Origin: Iris pallida
Lineage: Eukaryota > Streptophyta > Magnoliopsida > Asparagales > Iridaceae
Direction of reading: 5' to 3'
Assembly (NCBI GenBank): GCA_029216955.1
Contig: JANAVB010033217.1
Span: forward strand, 2,119,059 to 2,183,058
Length of the DNA: 64,000 nucleotides
Below are positions 1 to 9,604 of this stretch, in pieces. A program made the position numbers and the translations under genes. The notes below the pieces were generated by a model. That model had not been told where the DNA came from. It did not search any database and saw only the letters and a program-made list of their open reading frames with translations. Within the stretch, counting starts at the first letter, position 1. The number at the start of each line of letters is the position of its first letter.

Positions 1-165
1 ACTCACACATACATATATGCATATATACATATACACATACATACCTATATATATACATTTATACACTCACATACCCATACACATATACCCACACACTCAT
101 ATACATATATACATACATATACAGTATATATACACACAAATATACGTATATATATACATACAAAT
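1..165. repeat. AT-rich ACATATATAC microsatellite
   Basis: Imperfect repetition of short ACATATAT, ATACACATAC and CACTCATATAC units fills the left edge of the window. It is low-complexity DNA with no coding potential and may continue to the left. Confidence 0.85.
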
Positions 166-279
166 CAATTTGAATCTCAAAAATAAATACTGAATTTTTA
201 ACCCAGGAAACACTGTTCATAGGAAAGTAGGTAAACCCAATACCCGACCCAAACCGAGCTAAGGCTCGAAACCCAAGGT

Positions 280-1330
280 TGGTAACACTAGCCCTAGGTG
301 TCCTCTAGTGTCCTAAGTGTCTGACACGACACCATGACACGATTCGAAGTGTCCAAGTGATCAAAAACCAAATTGGGTAACACAGTGCACTGGAATTTGC
401 ACTGTATCGTGCACGTGTTCACGTGTCTCGTGCTCACGACACAGGACACGCGAGGTGTCGTGCTCGTGTCCCTAGGTTCGCCTAGGGTTGGTCTACCTAT
501 TAGGTAGCCTGCACAGTGTCCAAGTGTCGTACAGTGTCGTATCCGAGCCCGTATCAGAGCCCAATTTCTACGTGTGTGCTGTCAGTGCAAATTCGATGCA
601 CACACGAATTCGTGTCCGACACAACACTAGAAGACACGAAACTTGGGGGGCATGTTCGCAGACATTGCCCCCTCGTGTCCACCAAGTGTCACCCCTCCAC
701 GTGTCGTATCGTGTCCTGCGTGAGCCCCAAACAGCAGGGGACTGAACGCGCGCGTGGCGCGGTCTCGTGCAGCGAGGACAGAGCCTGGAGGACACGACAC
801 ACGCACGGATACGTGTCGTGCACGTGTCAGGGTGTAGCCTAGGTCTAGGGCTAGGGTTTAGGCCTGACACTTTGTGTCCACGTCGTGTCTAGACACGACA
901 CGAAGGCCGTGTCAGTGCATGTTTAACACTGTGTGCAGTGTAGTGTGTGGTCAGTGCGTGTCGGATTTCTCACTCGACACGACACGAGGTGTCACAAAAC
1001 TCAAGGGAGGGCTTGTCAGAGGGTGCCCCCACCTCTGTGCCAAGTGGCACGTGTCCACGTGTCCAATTCGTGGAGAAAACAGTGTCGGGTAGCAGGGGAA
1101 CAAAGTGTGCACAGTGCTGTGTCCAACTCGTGTGTTCGTGTCCAATTTGGATACGAACACGATACGATTTCGTGCTCAGTCAACTAGGGTTGTGTCCTAC
1201 AAGCCTAGGGCTATCCAAAAATGTATTTTGTTTTAGAAAATAACAACTTTCAAACCATATTGACATTTCACCAAACACTTAATTAAACACACAGATACGT
1301 GTCCGATACGGACACCGAACCAAACCTATT
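280..1330. repeat. GTGTC/GACAC motif array
   Basis: About 1 kb is saturated with the pentamer GTGTC and its complement GACAC, often as GTGTCGTG or GACACGAC, in both orientations and without a fixed period. The edges carry AGCCCTAGG (left, near 290) and its inverse CCTAGGGCT (right, near 1,205). Dense short inverted motifs of this kind are typical of subterminal regions of plant hAT-type transposons, where transposase binds, so this is probably a non-autonomous element or element end. No flanking duplication was found. Small ORFs here are by-products of the repeat. Confidence 0.5.
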
Positions 1331-2684
1331 TCCTACAAAACTTGACCCACAGCTAGGGTATACCTATATGCATGCAATTATGAAGAGAAAACACAATATT
1401 AACTAGGTTTGAGGGTATTTACCTATGAGTGCAAAATCCTCAATAATAGGCCTTTTTGAATGAAAACCTCCTTTAACTCCCAATGTCCAAAGCTTCACAA
1501 ATCCTTGCTAGCAAGCCATAACTGGTATCCTCTAGTGTAGGGAGTCCAATGCAAGAAACTAGGCTCAATTTGGAGCTAAAATGGCTAAGTTGTGGAAGGT
1601 TGAAGTTGAGGAAAAAATCAAGGTTTCAAAGTAATGAAAATGAAACTTTTTGTGAAGGGGTGTACATATATAGAGGGGGTGGTCCTATGGCCAGCCAAGG
1701 AGGTAGGGGGTGTCCTTGGGTTGCTTCAAGGTGAAGGATCATTGACTTCTAGGTAAAGGGTTGAAGATCTTTCTAGGTTTCTTGAAAAATATCCTATAAA
1801 GCAAATATCTAAGATATTTCAATCCTAAGATATTTACAACATAAAGTAAATACCTACACTTAGTCTTCTAGGTTAGTGGCTAACCCCTAGATTAGGCTAA
1901 ACTAGGTTAGGGCTAACATGACACTAACCAACCAATTAAATAATAATAAATCACATAAATCTAAATAATTTCAAATAAATTACCAAAATACCCTTTTGAC
2001 TAAAAAGTGGTAATTTGATATCCTAATCACATGGTTAGGCTTACCTGATCATGGTTAGTCTCTAGGTTATGAAATCTCTAGGGTTTACACTAGGGTTATA
2101 CTAGTAAAATCACAAAGTCATAAGCCATGACTTAGAAAATAGTTTTAAACTATCTAAAAATCACCAAAATTCATAACATGACTAAATCACCATTATTTAA
2201 TAATAAAAATAATAAATTTTTAAAATATCCTAATTTCAGAAAACTGGGTGTTACAGTATGACACTACGATAAGGTTCCCAGGTAGGGATAATGCCTCGGC
2301 TTCAGGCCATGTCATAGCGGCGTAGCACCGCAAGGAAGCGCAAGGCTTCATGCCATGTCTCTTTAATAAAGAACTCACCTATAGTGTATGGAAAGAGATA
2401 TCAGGCCGTCTCTTGAGGGTAAACTTGTAGACGCCCAAAATTATACACTGAAACCAGGCTGGCACAGGGCCTTTAATGTGCAGCCAGAAGCACACGTAAC
2501 TACACTTTGTGAGTGGGAAGAATTACAATTATGGTGCATAATTCAAGGCGTAGTCCATTCTTGTATCACATTGTTATTTAACCCATGCGAGAAGATTCAA
2601 GTCGTCAGCGACATCTATCCTAATGCAAAATGGACAGTTACTGTAGGGAACGCTCAACCCTGGACACATATATATGTTGTGATA
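1331..2684. other. AT-rich intergenic DNA, no gene recognised
   Basis: No ORF with a recognisable product. The stretch 1,380-2,256 ends with GGGTGTTACA, which looks like an LTR edge (TGTAACACCC on the other strand), and has the AT-rich, codon-poor look of retrotransposon non-coding DNA, but no partner repeat was found. The ORF at 2,388-2,753 resembles nothing known to me. Confidence 0.4.
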
Positions 2685-2962
2685 TGTGGGGGATTGTTGG
2701 TGCTTTCTTTACATGGAGAGAGCTTGCTCTCAACATGCCTTGTAAAAGTTTAGTCCTACATCAGAAATGCACCATGAGTTATCTCAACATATATACTTGG
2801 TTGTGTTGTTGAGAGATGCACATAGGGTGGTGACCCTAAGGAGGGAACCATGTGGGTGATTTTACTAGGAGGTAAGAATAAGGCTCCAAGGATTAATCAT
2901 TAATGTTTTTGTCATTCTCTTGGATTAATTCCATTTGCAGCTAAGTCCCAAAGGGGCTTAGC

Positions 2963-3020
2963 GACTCGGACTCGGACTCGAACTCGGGATCGGGCTCGGG
3001 CTCGGACTCGGACTCGGGCT
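2963..3020. repeat. GACTCG/GGCTCG hexanucleotide microsatellite
   Basis: About nine imperfect hexamer units (GACTCG, AACTCG, GGCTCG) lie inside the LTR. The related LTR at the right end of the window has a shorter GAGTCC version at about 62,790-62,815, so the tract varies in length between family members. Confidence 0.8.
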
Positions 3021-3069
3021 CATGGGCTCATGGACTCGCACCAGGCTGACTGTGCAGACTACAAGTCAG

Positions 3070-3395
3070 TTATAGAAAGACTGATTCAATGCGATTAATT
3101 CAGATCCACTTTTGTGGGATTTAATTCAATCTTTCCATAAGATTTGAATTAATTGCGTTGCCATATTTGTGGAATTTAATTCAATCTTTCCATAAGATTT
3201 GAATTAATTTCGTTGCTATCTTTGTGGGATTTAAATTAATTTCGTTGCCATCTTTGTGGGATTTGATTCAATCTTTCCATAAGATTTGAATTAATTTCGT
3301 TGCCATCTTTGTGGGATTTAATTCAATCTTTCCATAAGATTTGAATTAATTTCGTTGCTATCTTTGTGGAATTTAATTCAATCTTTCCATAACTG
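3070..3395. repeat. About 60-bp minisatellite within the LTR
   Basis: Roughly five tandem units of about 60 bp, each containing TTTGTGGGATTTAATTCAA, TCTTTCCATAAGATTTGAA and TTAATTTCGTTGC. Units differ by point changes and one shortened copy. The array sits between the hexamer tract and the TATA-like run of the LTR. Confidence 0.85.
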
Positions 3396-4042
3396 AAAAG
3401 GCGGTTAGGGTTTCCACCCTCTCTCTATATATACTCTCTTTTGGCCTCCTTTGTGAATTATTACGAATTTTACAAGTCAGAAAAGAGAGAGAGAGGGAGC
3501 TGCTGCCGCCATTGCAAGTCCATCCGAGGAGTCAGAACCGAGGTGACTTCGAGCGTTCCACAAGTTCTTCAACTTGCTGGTTCCTGGAAGCAATTTGTGT
3601 GGGGCGAATCTTGCTTTGAGCAACGGTGTTTTGACACCCCAGCAACTTTTTTTCATCTCATCTTTCTCTACATTATTGTAACTCGTTCTGTCCCAATTGC
3701 AACACGTTTGCAAGGAAGAACGAGAGATCTTCTCTTCTCTATTTTTCTCCTTCATATTGTAATCTGGCTATTTGGTTTTTTTTTGTATCATCGTAGATCT
3801 TGAGTTTGATCACTGCAAAATTTTTTGTGTGACATCTCAGATCTCGATTGCATCAGTTTTCCATCTTTGGTCAAGCCCCAGGACTAACAATTTCTTTCTT
3901 CTTCTTATTATTTTATTATTATTTATTATTTATTATTTGTTTTAGTTGGATTTTAGCTGTCAACCGTCAGTTCAAACACTAAATATGTCTATTATGGTGT
4001 TCCAACACAAATATTCTATTTTATTAGAGATCCAAACACTAA

Positions 4043-4644
4043 GGTCACGTTTGGTTCACAGAATTTGAGCATTGGGAAAGAAAATTTATTCATTTTTTTT
4101 GTTTGAATGCCAAAAAAAATAGGGGAGGAAAAGAATTTGATTTCCAAGAGGAAGAAAAATAGGAAAAAAAAAAGTGGTTCCTTCCACCAATCCAAGGATT
4201 TATTTTCCTACTCTAAGGCCTCGTTTGATTCACGGAATGAAGGGAAAGAAAATTAATTCCTTGTTATTTCATTTCTCTTGAAAAATTACAATTCTCATTG
4301 ATTTTCCTTTTCGATGTTTGAAAATGCCAAAGTGAATACTTCAATGTAGAAAAGTGATTCCTTGCTTGAATTGATGGAATCACTTCCTCCCTAATTTTTG
4401 TTCCATTGAAAATTATTTTTCTTTCCTCTTCAATTCCTTTGGTACTCAAACATAGGAAAGTAATTACTCTCCTTTTCCAATCCGATGATTCCGCGAACAA
4501 AACAAGGCGTAAGGATTCAATTTTCCTCCCAATTTTTTTTGATTTTTTTTAAACACCGAAAAAAATGATTGGAATTCTAATTTTCAAAACTAAAAAAAAA
4601 AATCAAAAAATTAATTTCTTTTAATTTTCGTGAACCAAATGAGG
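4043..4644. mobile_element. Tourist-like (PIF/Harbinger) MITE, outer element
   Basis: Left end GGTCACGTTTGGTTCAC and right end (complement) CCTCATTTGGTTCACG form the GGNC..GTTTGGTTCAC terminus usual for Tourist-like MITEs. The 3-bp flank is TAA on the left and TAT on the right, so the duplication is slightly decayed. A second MITE of the same type lies inside it, making this the older insertion. Confidence 0.6.
4217..4509. mobile_element. Tourist-like MITE, inner element (293 bp)
   Basis: The ends GGCCTCGTTTGATTCACGGA and, inverted, CGCCTTGTTTTGTTCGCGGA are flanked by an exact TAA duplication (4,214-4,216 and 4,510-4,512), the 3-bp signature of PIF/Harbinger elements. It has no coding capacity and is inserted into the outer MITE at 4,043-4,644. 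Confidence 0.8.
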
Positions 4645-5511
4645 TATAGTTGTGTCTATTATTGAGATCAAAATACAAATACTATAACTTATTGAAGATC
4701 CAAAATCTAAATATCCCAAAATAAAATAAATAATTTGCTGTTGGCAAACATGACGTGATCTGTGAGGACAGCAACACCAACCACCCCAGCAACCACCCCG
4801 ACGCCACCAGACTCCTGCAACTATTTAGTATTTTACCGAACCAACTTTCCTATCAGTTGCTTTCTTATGTTGTTGTTGGAGTCTGTTCGTTGTTTTAATT
4901 ATATTATTTACCCCCATAATTATCACTCTACTACAAACGCTTGTGTACGTGCATGCTTTGACTTAGATTTTAGAATTAACGTAAAAATCAAATCTAATAT
5001 GTTTTTTTTTTCTATACTACCCCCACCAATAATTCACAGTTTCATATCGCTTAAGTCTTCAGATGGCCACACATTTCAAAGTTATTCTTTGAACATGTGG
5101 TTCCCACGCCCCACGATGCATTTCCTTAATATTTTATTTTTGTTTTAATTCGACAATTATGATATAATCATAAATAAATAATAACAATTTCAGTTGGATT
5201 ATGATCGACAAAGTATAAATTAAAATTTCTGGATTCCACTGTCGACAGCAGCATCACAGGAGTCACTGCCACCACACTCCAAAATGGATCCACAATATCA
5301 ATACTAGAGTTGGACTCTCCAATGAGAATGAGCACAAACCAAACAAACAAGAAGTTGTACGTGTTACAAAAATAAAAATAAAAATAGAAATAAAAATGAA
5401 GATCTAAGCAACTAAAGGACATTTTTTTCGTAAAGGCCAATGTCACTTAGCTGTACCGAGAGGGCATGTGTTCTTCTCTCAGGAGTGTGTTATTGTTTTT
5501 ATTATCATATA
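4645..5511. other. Intergenic DNA, nothing recognised
   Basis: AT-rich sequence with ORFs lacking domain character (for example 4,762-5,148). No splice structure, conserved motif or repeat edge was recognised. Confidence 0.5.
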
Positions 5512-6110
5512 CTAGTCTGTATATACGTATTTTATAGGTATCCTAATTAGAATATTATAAGATCAGTTGTCGTCTTTCTGTCTTTTTAGTGACTATTCAT
5601 GTGCTTGTGCTTTCTTTTTACAAAATAAACTTTGAAAAATGATAAGGACAAAAAAATTTATCACCATTGGACACGGGCAGATCCAGAAATTATAGCGGAG
5701 GTAGGCTACCAAAATTTTGGGGGCTGGAAGTAGATAAATCTATATATAAAAAAATTAAAAAAAATTATATGAAAAAAAAATGTAAATTACTCAAGTTGGA
5801 ACATGAAGAGTTGTATGGAAAAAAAAATTTACATGCAAACTTTATTGTTTTGACTCTTAAACATAAATGATATGCAAGTTGACATAATAATATTATGTTT
5901 ATAAAATACTCAAGGGTATTTTAGGAATTCAAAAGTTTCACCACCAAGTTTTCATATTATATAGTAGAATAGAAAAATACTCAAGGATATTTTAAGAATT
6001 CAAAAGTTTCACCACCAAGTTTTTTTTATTATATAATAGAATAGATAAAATACTCAAGGATATTTTAGGAATTCAAAAGTTTCACCACCAAATTTTACTA
6101 TTATATAGTA
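5512..6110 (-). mobile_element. Helitron-like element 1 (degenerate)
   Basis: Read on the minus strand, the 3' end is a decayed hairpin followed by CTAG next to T (+ strand ACTAG at 5,511). The 5' part carries TCTATTCTACTATATAATA followed by the GGTGGTGAAACTTTTGAATT block. That block and CAAGGATATTTTAGGAATTC occur three times (about 5,910-6,100), so the 5' region is internally duplicated. Element 2 abuts it directly. TC/CTAG ends with a 3' hairpin and no terminal inverted repeat are Helitron traits; no Rep/helicase ORF is present. Confidence 0.5.
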
Positions 6111-6713
6111 CTAGTCTACGTGTACGTGCTTTGCACGTATTTTAATTAAAATATCATAATATCAGATGTCGTCTTTTCGTCTTTTCCAGCTTATTATTCA
6201 TGTTTGTGTGTTTTCTTTTTACAATGTCAAGAGATCCAAAGTACAAATTTTGTTCTTTTTTTTTAAATTTTCTATTGAGAATAATAATTTTTGAAAAATG
6301 GTAAGGATATAAAATTTTTACCATTGGAATATGAAAAATTGTATGGAAAAAGAAAACTTGCTGCAAACTTTATTGCTTTGACTCTTAAACATAAATGACA
6401 TGTAAGTTGACATAATAACATTATGTTTATAAAATACTCAAGGGTATTTTAGGAATTTAAAATTTTCACCACCAAGTTTTCCTATATATAGTAGAATAGA
6501 TTTTTGAAAAATTGTAAGGATATAAAATTTTTACCATTGGAATATGAAAAGTTGTATGAAAAAATGAAACTTGCATGCAAACTTAATTGTTTTGACTCTT
6601 AAACATAAATGACATGCAAGTTGACATAATAACATTATGTTTATAATACTCAAGGATATTTTAGGAATTCAAAAATTTTACCACCAAGTTTTTCTATTAT
6701 ATAGTAGAATAGA
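6111..6713 (-). mobile_element. Helitron-like element 2 (603 bp, non-autonomous)
   Basis: On the minus strand the element starts TCTATTCTACTATATAATAG and ends with the hairpin ACGTGCAAAGCACGT, a short spacer and CTAG. The host bases are A before TC and T after CTAG, as expected for Helitron insertion between A and T. Internally a unit of about 230 bp (ACCATTGGAATATGAAAA through GAATAGAT) is present twice. There is no coding capacity. Confidence 0.65.
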
Positions 6714-6920
6714 TATTAGATTAGAAATTTTCCTATTATATATTAGATTAGATTTATTAATTATCTCTAAAGTACTAAAATAAAATTTGGAAAAAATCAT
6801 TTACACATTTTCCTGGGATCCATGTAATTGTCAACTGCGGTTAGCTTACCAACTAATATATTTCTGATGGAGTTTTATAAAAAAATATTTTGTATAAGAG
6901 TATGAAATTTAAGACTTAAT

Positions 6921-7082
6921 TAGATTTTGGATACTTAATTTGTCCGTTTAGTTTTTGGATATTCAAATTTTTAGTGATATATTAGTGACGAATATTCGTC
7001 ATTCAAAGACCGATTTCGTCATTGAAAGTCTAATATTATTACTAAAATATGTTGCTAAAAATATTTAAGTATCCAAAATCTA
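6921..7082. repeat. Foldback repeat (about 160 bp)
   Basis: TAGATTTTGGATACTTAA at the left pairs with TTTAAGTATCCAAAATCTA at the right. The interior continues as imperfect inverted sequence around ATTCGTCATT, AAAGACCGATTTCGTC. It looks like a small foldback MITE; no clear target duplication was seen. Confidence 0.6.
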
Positions 7083-7164
7083 AAAGAGACGAACTAATAT
7101 TAAAATTCAGAGTAAATCTGGTACTTCTATAAAATAATCCTTCGATAAACCCATTTTTTTCTGG

Positions 7165-7420
7165 GAGGTGAAAGTACCGGCGGTCACAGTTATTTTCTTT
7201 ACTACGCGGCGTATCTTATTATTAGGCGAGTACCAAAACAGTAAAGATTTCAACCGCGGAGGCTCGGGACTGGGCCTAGGTGTAGGCCCCACTGTGCTAG
7301 GTTCGGATTGGTGGACCCCGCCACGAGCGGCTGTCGCGTGCCGCATACGTGTCCAGCGACTCCACAACCTCGACAAGAGATCCGAGCTGTCACGTCTCTC
7401 AATGGGCCCACCCGTAATTT
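7165..7420. other. GC-rich block without a recognisable gene
   Basis: A block of clearly higher GC than its surroundings, with many CpG sites and two TCP-like elements (GTAGGCCCCAC near 7,281 and ATGGGCCCACC near 7,402). ORFs on both strands overlap it but none has domain character. It may be an old promoter or gene remnant upstream of the GLT1 promoter, pushed away by later insertions. Confidence 0.4.
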
Positions 7421-7599
7421 TTCACAAAGACCGATGTAGTTCATTCTACTTATTTATGGTAGTCCCTCAATATACAAAATTTGCACCATACAAGTTTATA
7501 AATATGACAAAAAAATAAATTCTTAATTCTCGCCAACTTCAAATAACAAATTCCCAAACTATTCTAAAAAAAAAAACAAAACAAAAAACAATACATTTA

Positions 7600-7718
7600 G
7601 ACCCTGTTTGGTTCACTGTAATGTAATCGTAATTGGAATATAATCAAATGAAAAAAATCAATTTTTTTCATTGATTACATTCCGATTACAATTACATTAC
7701 AGTGTACCAAACGAGGCT
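7600..7718. mobile_element. Short Tourist-like foldback MITE (119 bp)
   Basis: Termini GACCCTGTTTGGTTCACTGT and, inverted, AGCCTCGTTTGGTACACTGT are flanked by an exact TTA duplication (7,597-7,599 and 7,719-7,721). Almost the whole element is one hairpin (TGTAATGTAATCGTAATT against AATTACATTACA). The TTA target duplication points to PIF/Harbinger. Confidence 0.8.
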
Positions 7719-7721
7719 TTA

Positions 7722-8225
7722 GTTCCAAATGTACTTTAGATGAAACAAGAAAAAAAAGAAAAAAAAAAAGAATAACGATCATGCATTTACTTATTTAAAA
7801 CAACAAAAATTCAAGTATGTGATTCACACATCTACACACATAAGGCATTACCATGTGGGTCTAGTAAACGGTTGTGTGTGCATGAGAGCTTCGTATGTAC
7901 ACAGAACAGCTTACCGAAATCATATGTTATTGACTTCCTTGTTTTGTATACAAAAATTTCATAAACACTCCAATTGTTAATTTTAAAAACCCGACTACTA
8001 ATGACCTTTGGATTGCATATATTTTCTCTCTTAATTTTTTTTCCAAAGACCTAAAATAAAAAGTCAAAGTCTTAACTGCAACAATAATACCAATCATATT
8101 GTAAGTTGCTATTGAGTTTTTGTAGTCAAATTACTCTGTATGCTATATATAAGTCATAGATCTGAATGTGATACAACCCATTTAACACGCTTGTCAAAAA
8201 GACACTAACAACAATTTAAAGATTT
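7722..8225. other. AT-rich intergenic DNA, nothing recognised
   Basis: No ORF, repeat edge or conserved motif could be recognised in this stretch. Confidence 0.5.
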
Positions 8226-8477
8226 CTAATATATGCACGTGCGTTGCACGTTTTTATTATTAGAAAGAATAAAAGATACTTGTTTATTTTTCAATAAATG
8301 AATGATACTAAACAAAGTCCATTTTTGAATGTCTCATTTTTAGATACTCAATACATTTACCTAGACATCACTATTAATTTTAATTAATTTTTTTAATTAG
8401 TAAATATAATAAAGAATATTTTTGGAAAGAAAAGTTTCACAATGAAGCCTATTTTTGATATTGTACGATAGAATAGA
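8226..8477 (-). mobile_element. Helitron-like element 3 (about 250 bp)
   Basis: The minus strand begins TCTATTCTATCGTACAATAT, closely related to the 5' end of element 2, and ends with the hairpin ACGTGCAACGCACGT and a TTAG variant of CTRR. The host A before the TC end is present. It is much shorter than element 2 and non-coding, so probably a deletion derivative. Confidence 0.5.
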
Positions 8478-8494
8478 TAGATGTATATTTTTTT

Positions 8495-9357
8495 GGAAAA
8501 ATTTGAGTGGCACCCCACTTTTTTTACGCTTATTTAAGGTGCACCCCACAACATTACAATATTGTATAACACCCCCCACTTTTAACGAATTCTGTCTAAA
8601 ACGAACGGTCAAATTTTTTTTGGACGAAAATACCCTTGTCTACTTTTGTGTGTCCTCCCTTTCCGTCACACGTGGCTGCCCGTCCCCCGCCCCCGCCGCC
8701 CGTCCCCCGCCGTGCTCGGCCCCCCTCCCCGACCTCGTCGGACCCCTCCGGCCATCACCACCACCACCATCACCAACATCATCACCATCATCATCATCAC
8801 CACCACCATCAACCATCATCACCCCCCCTCCCGTTCCGCCCCCCCCCTCCCGCTCCGCCCCCCCCCCCCCCCTCCCCCTCCCCGACCTCGCCAGACCCCT
8901 CCGGCCATCACCACCACCACCATCACGAACACCATCACCATCATCATCATCACCACCACCATCAACCATCATCACCCCCCCTCCCCACCCTCCCGCTCCG
9001 TCCCCTAGCAGTAGCGCGCGGCGGCGGCGGCGGCAGCATCGCGCGGCATCGACGGCAGCAGCAGCAGCGCGCAGCAGTGGGGGCTAGGGGGCGGAGCGGG
9101 AGGGGGGGAGGGGGAGGGGGGAGGCTGGTTGCCGGCGGGGAGGAGGGCTGCCGGCGGTAGCAATGGGAGAGGGGGGTCGCAAGGGTTGGGTAGGGGCATA
9201 ACGAGAGGGTATTTTCGTCCAAAATAAAGGGTCAAAGGAGTTGACCGTTAGTAATAGACGTTTTTCGTTAAAAGTGGGGGTGTTATACAATATTGTAATG
9301 TTGTGGGGTGTACCTTAAATAAGCGTAAAAAAAGTGGGGTGCCACTCAAATTTTTTC
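8495..9357. mobile_element. Mutator-like element with long TIRs (863 bp)
   Basis: The left arm (about 8,495-8,640) and right arm (about 9,205-9,357) are inverted copies. The outer 90 or so bases are nearly identical, with shared blocks GAGTGGCACCCCAC, TTTACGCTTATTTAAGGT, ACAATATTGTATAACACC and, further in, GGACGAAAATACCC. The flanks are TATTTTTTT and TACTTTTTT, a 9-bp target duplication with one mismatch, the size made by Mutator-like elements. The interior is very GC-rich (CCG, CAT and GGCGG tracts) and encodes no transposase. The element ends about 220 bp upstream of the GLT1 TATA box, matching the known preference of these elements for gene 5' ends. Confidence 0.75.
8749..8985. repeat. Internal direct duplication of a CAC/CAT tract
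   Basis: A block running from CCGGCCATCACCACC through the CAT/CAC trinucleotide tract to CATCATCACCCCCCCTCCC is present twice, about 149 bp apart, inside the Mutator-like element. Depending on frame it reads as poly-His/Pro, Thr/Ile or, on the minus strand, Asp/Gly. Such composition in all frames argues for a trinucleotide repeat rather than a protein. Confidence 0.75.
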
Positions 9358-9552
9358 TACTTTTTTCATGTGTAATATAAATTAAAATTTGGAGGACCAC
9401 ATAGGTTAAATTTAAAATTATAATCAGCAAACAATAAGATAGTAATAATTGTGTGTGTGCGTGTGATTTCAAAAAAAAAAAAAAAATAGTAATAATTAAT
9501 AAAATATTAGGGGGAAGATTAGAATAGTAATGGGAAATGGGGGTAGCTGGAG
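9358..9552. other. Upstream promoter region of GLT1
   Basis: AT-rich DNA between the Mutator-like element and the GLT1 core promoter, with a poly(A) run near 9,471. No specific element was recognised. Confidence 0.4.
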
Positions 9553-9581
9553 GTGGGGCCCACCCCGGAAATCTCTATAAA
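9553..9581 (+). promoter_or_regulatory. GLT1 core promoter: TCP/site II palindrome and TATA box
   Basis: GTGGGGCCCAC (9,553-9,563) is a perfect palindrome that fits TCP transcription factor consensus sites (GTGGGNCC and GGNCCCAC) on both strands. TATAAA follows at 9,576-9,581, so transcription probably starts around 9,605-9,615, just before a CT-rich leader. TCP/site II motifs are common in promoters of growth-linked and organelle-related plant genes. The assignment rests on motif, spacing and position before the gene; no transcript data were available. Confidence 0.65.
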
Positions 9582-9604
9582 TTCCATACACGCTCCTTCA
9601 CTCT

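Larger units (their letters stand above)
2685..3889 (+). mobile_element. Copia-like LTR (probably solo), plus orientation
   Basis: The segment begins TGTGGGGGATTGTTGG, a typical start of plant copia-like LTRs, and ends CAGGACTAACA. A TATA-like run near 3,425 (CTCTATATATACTC) precedes a CT/GA-rich leader, as in an LTR promoter. The same family lies at about 61,800-63,350 in the opposite orientation: the blocks CTTGCTGGTTCCTGGAA, AATCTTGCTTTGAGCAA, GAGAGATGCACAT and the GACTCG hexamer tract occur in the same order. No gag or pol follows, so this is a solo or truncated LTR. I could not find a 5-bp target duplication, so the edges are approximate. Confidence 0.6.

Noticed and set aside
4762..5148. 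128-aa plus-strand ORF starting MRTATPTTPATTPTPPDS
   Set aside because: Low-complexity start followed by an AT-driven random frame; no homology recognised and no promoter or splice context.
8455..9160. Long ORFs (up to 210 aa) rich in His, Pro and Ser across the Mutator-like element
   Set aside because: All frames on both strands are open with low-complexity composition because of trinucleotide repeats; the frames cross the TIR and show no domain.
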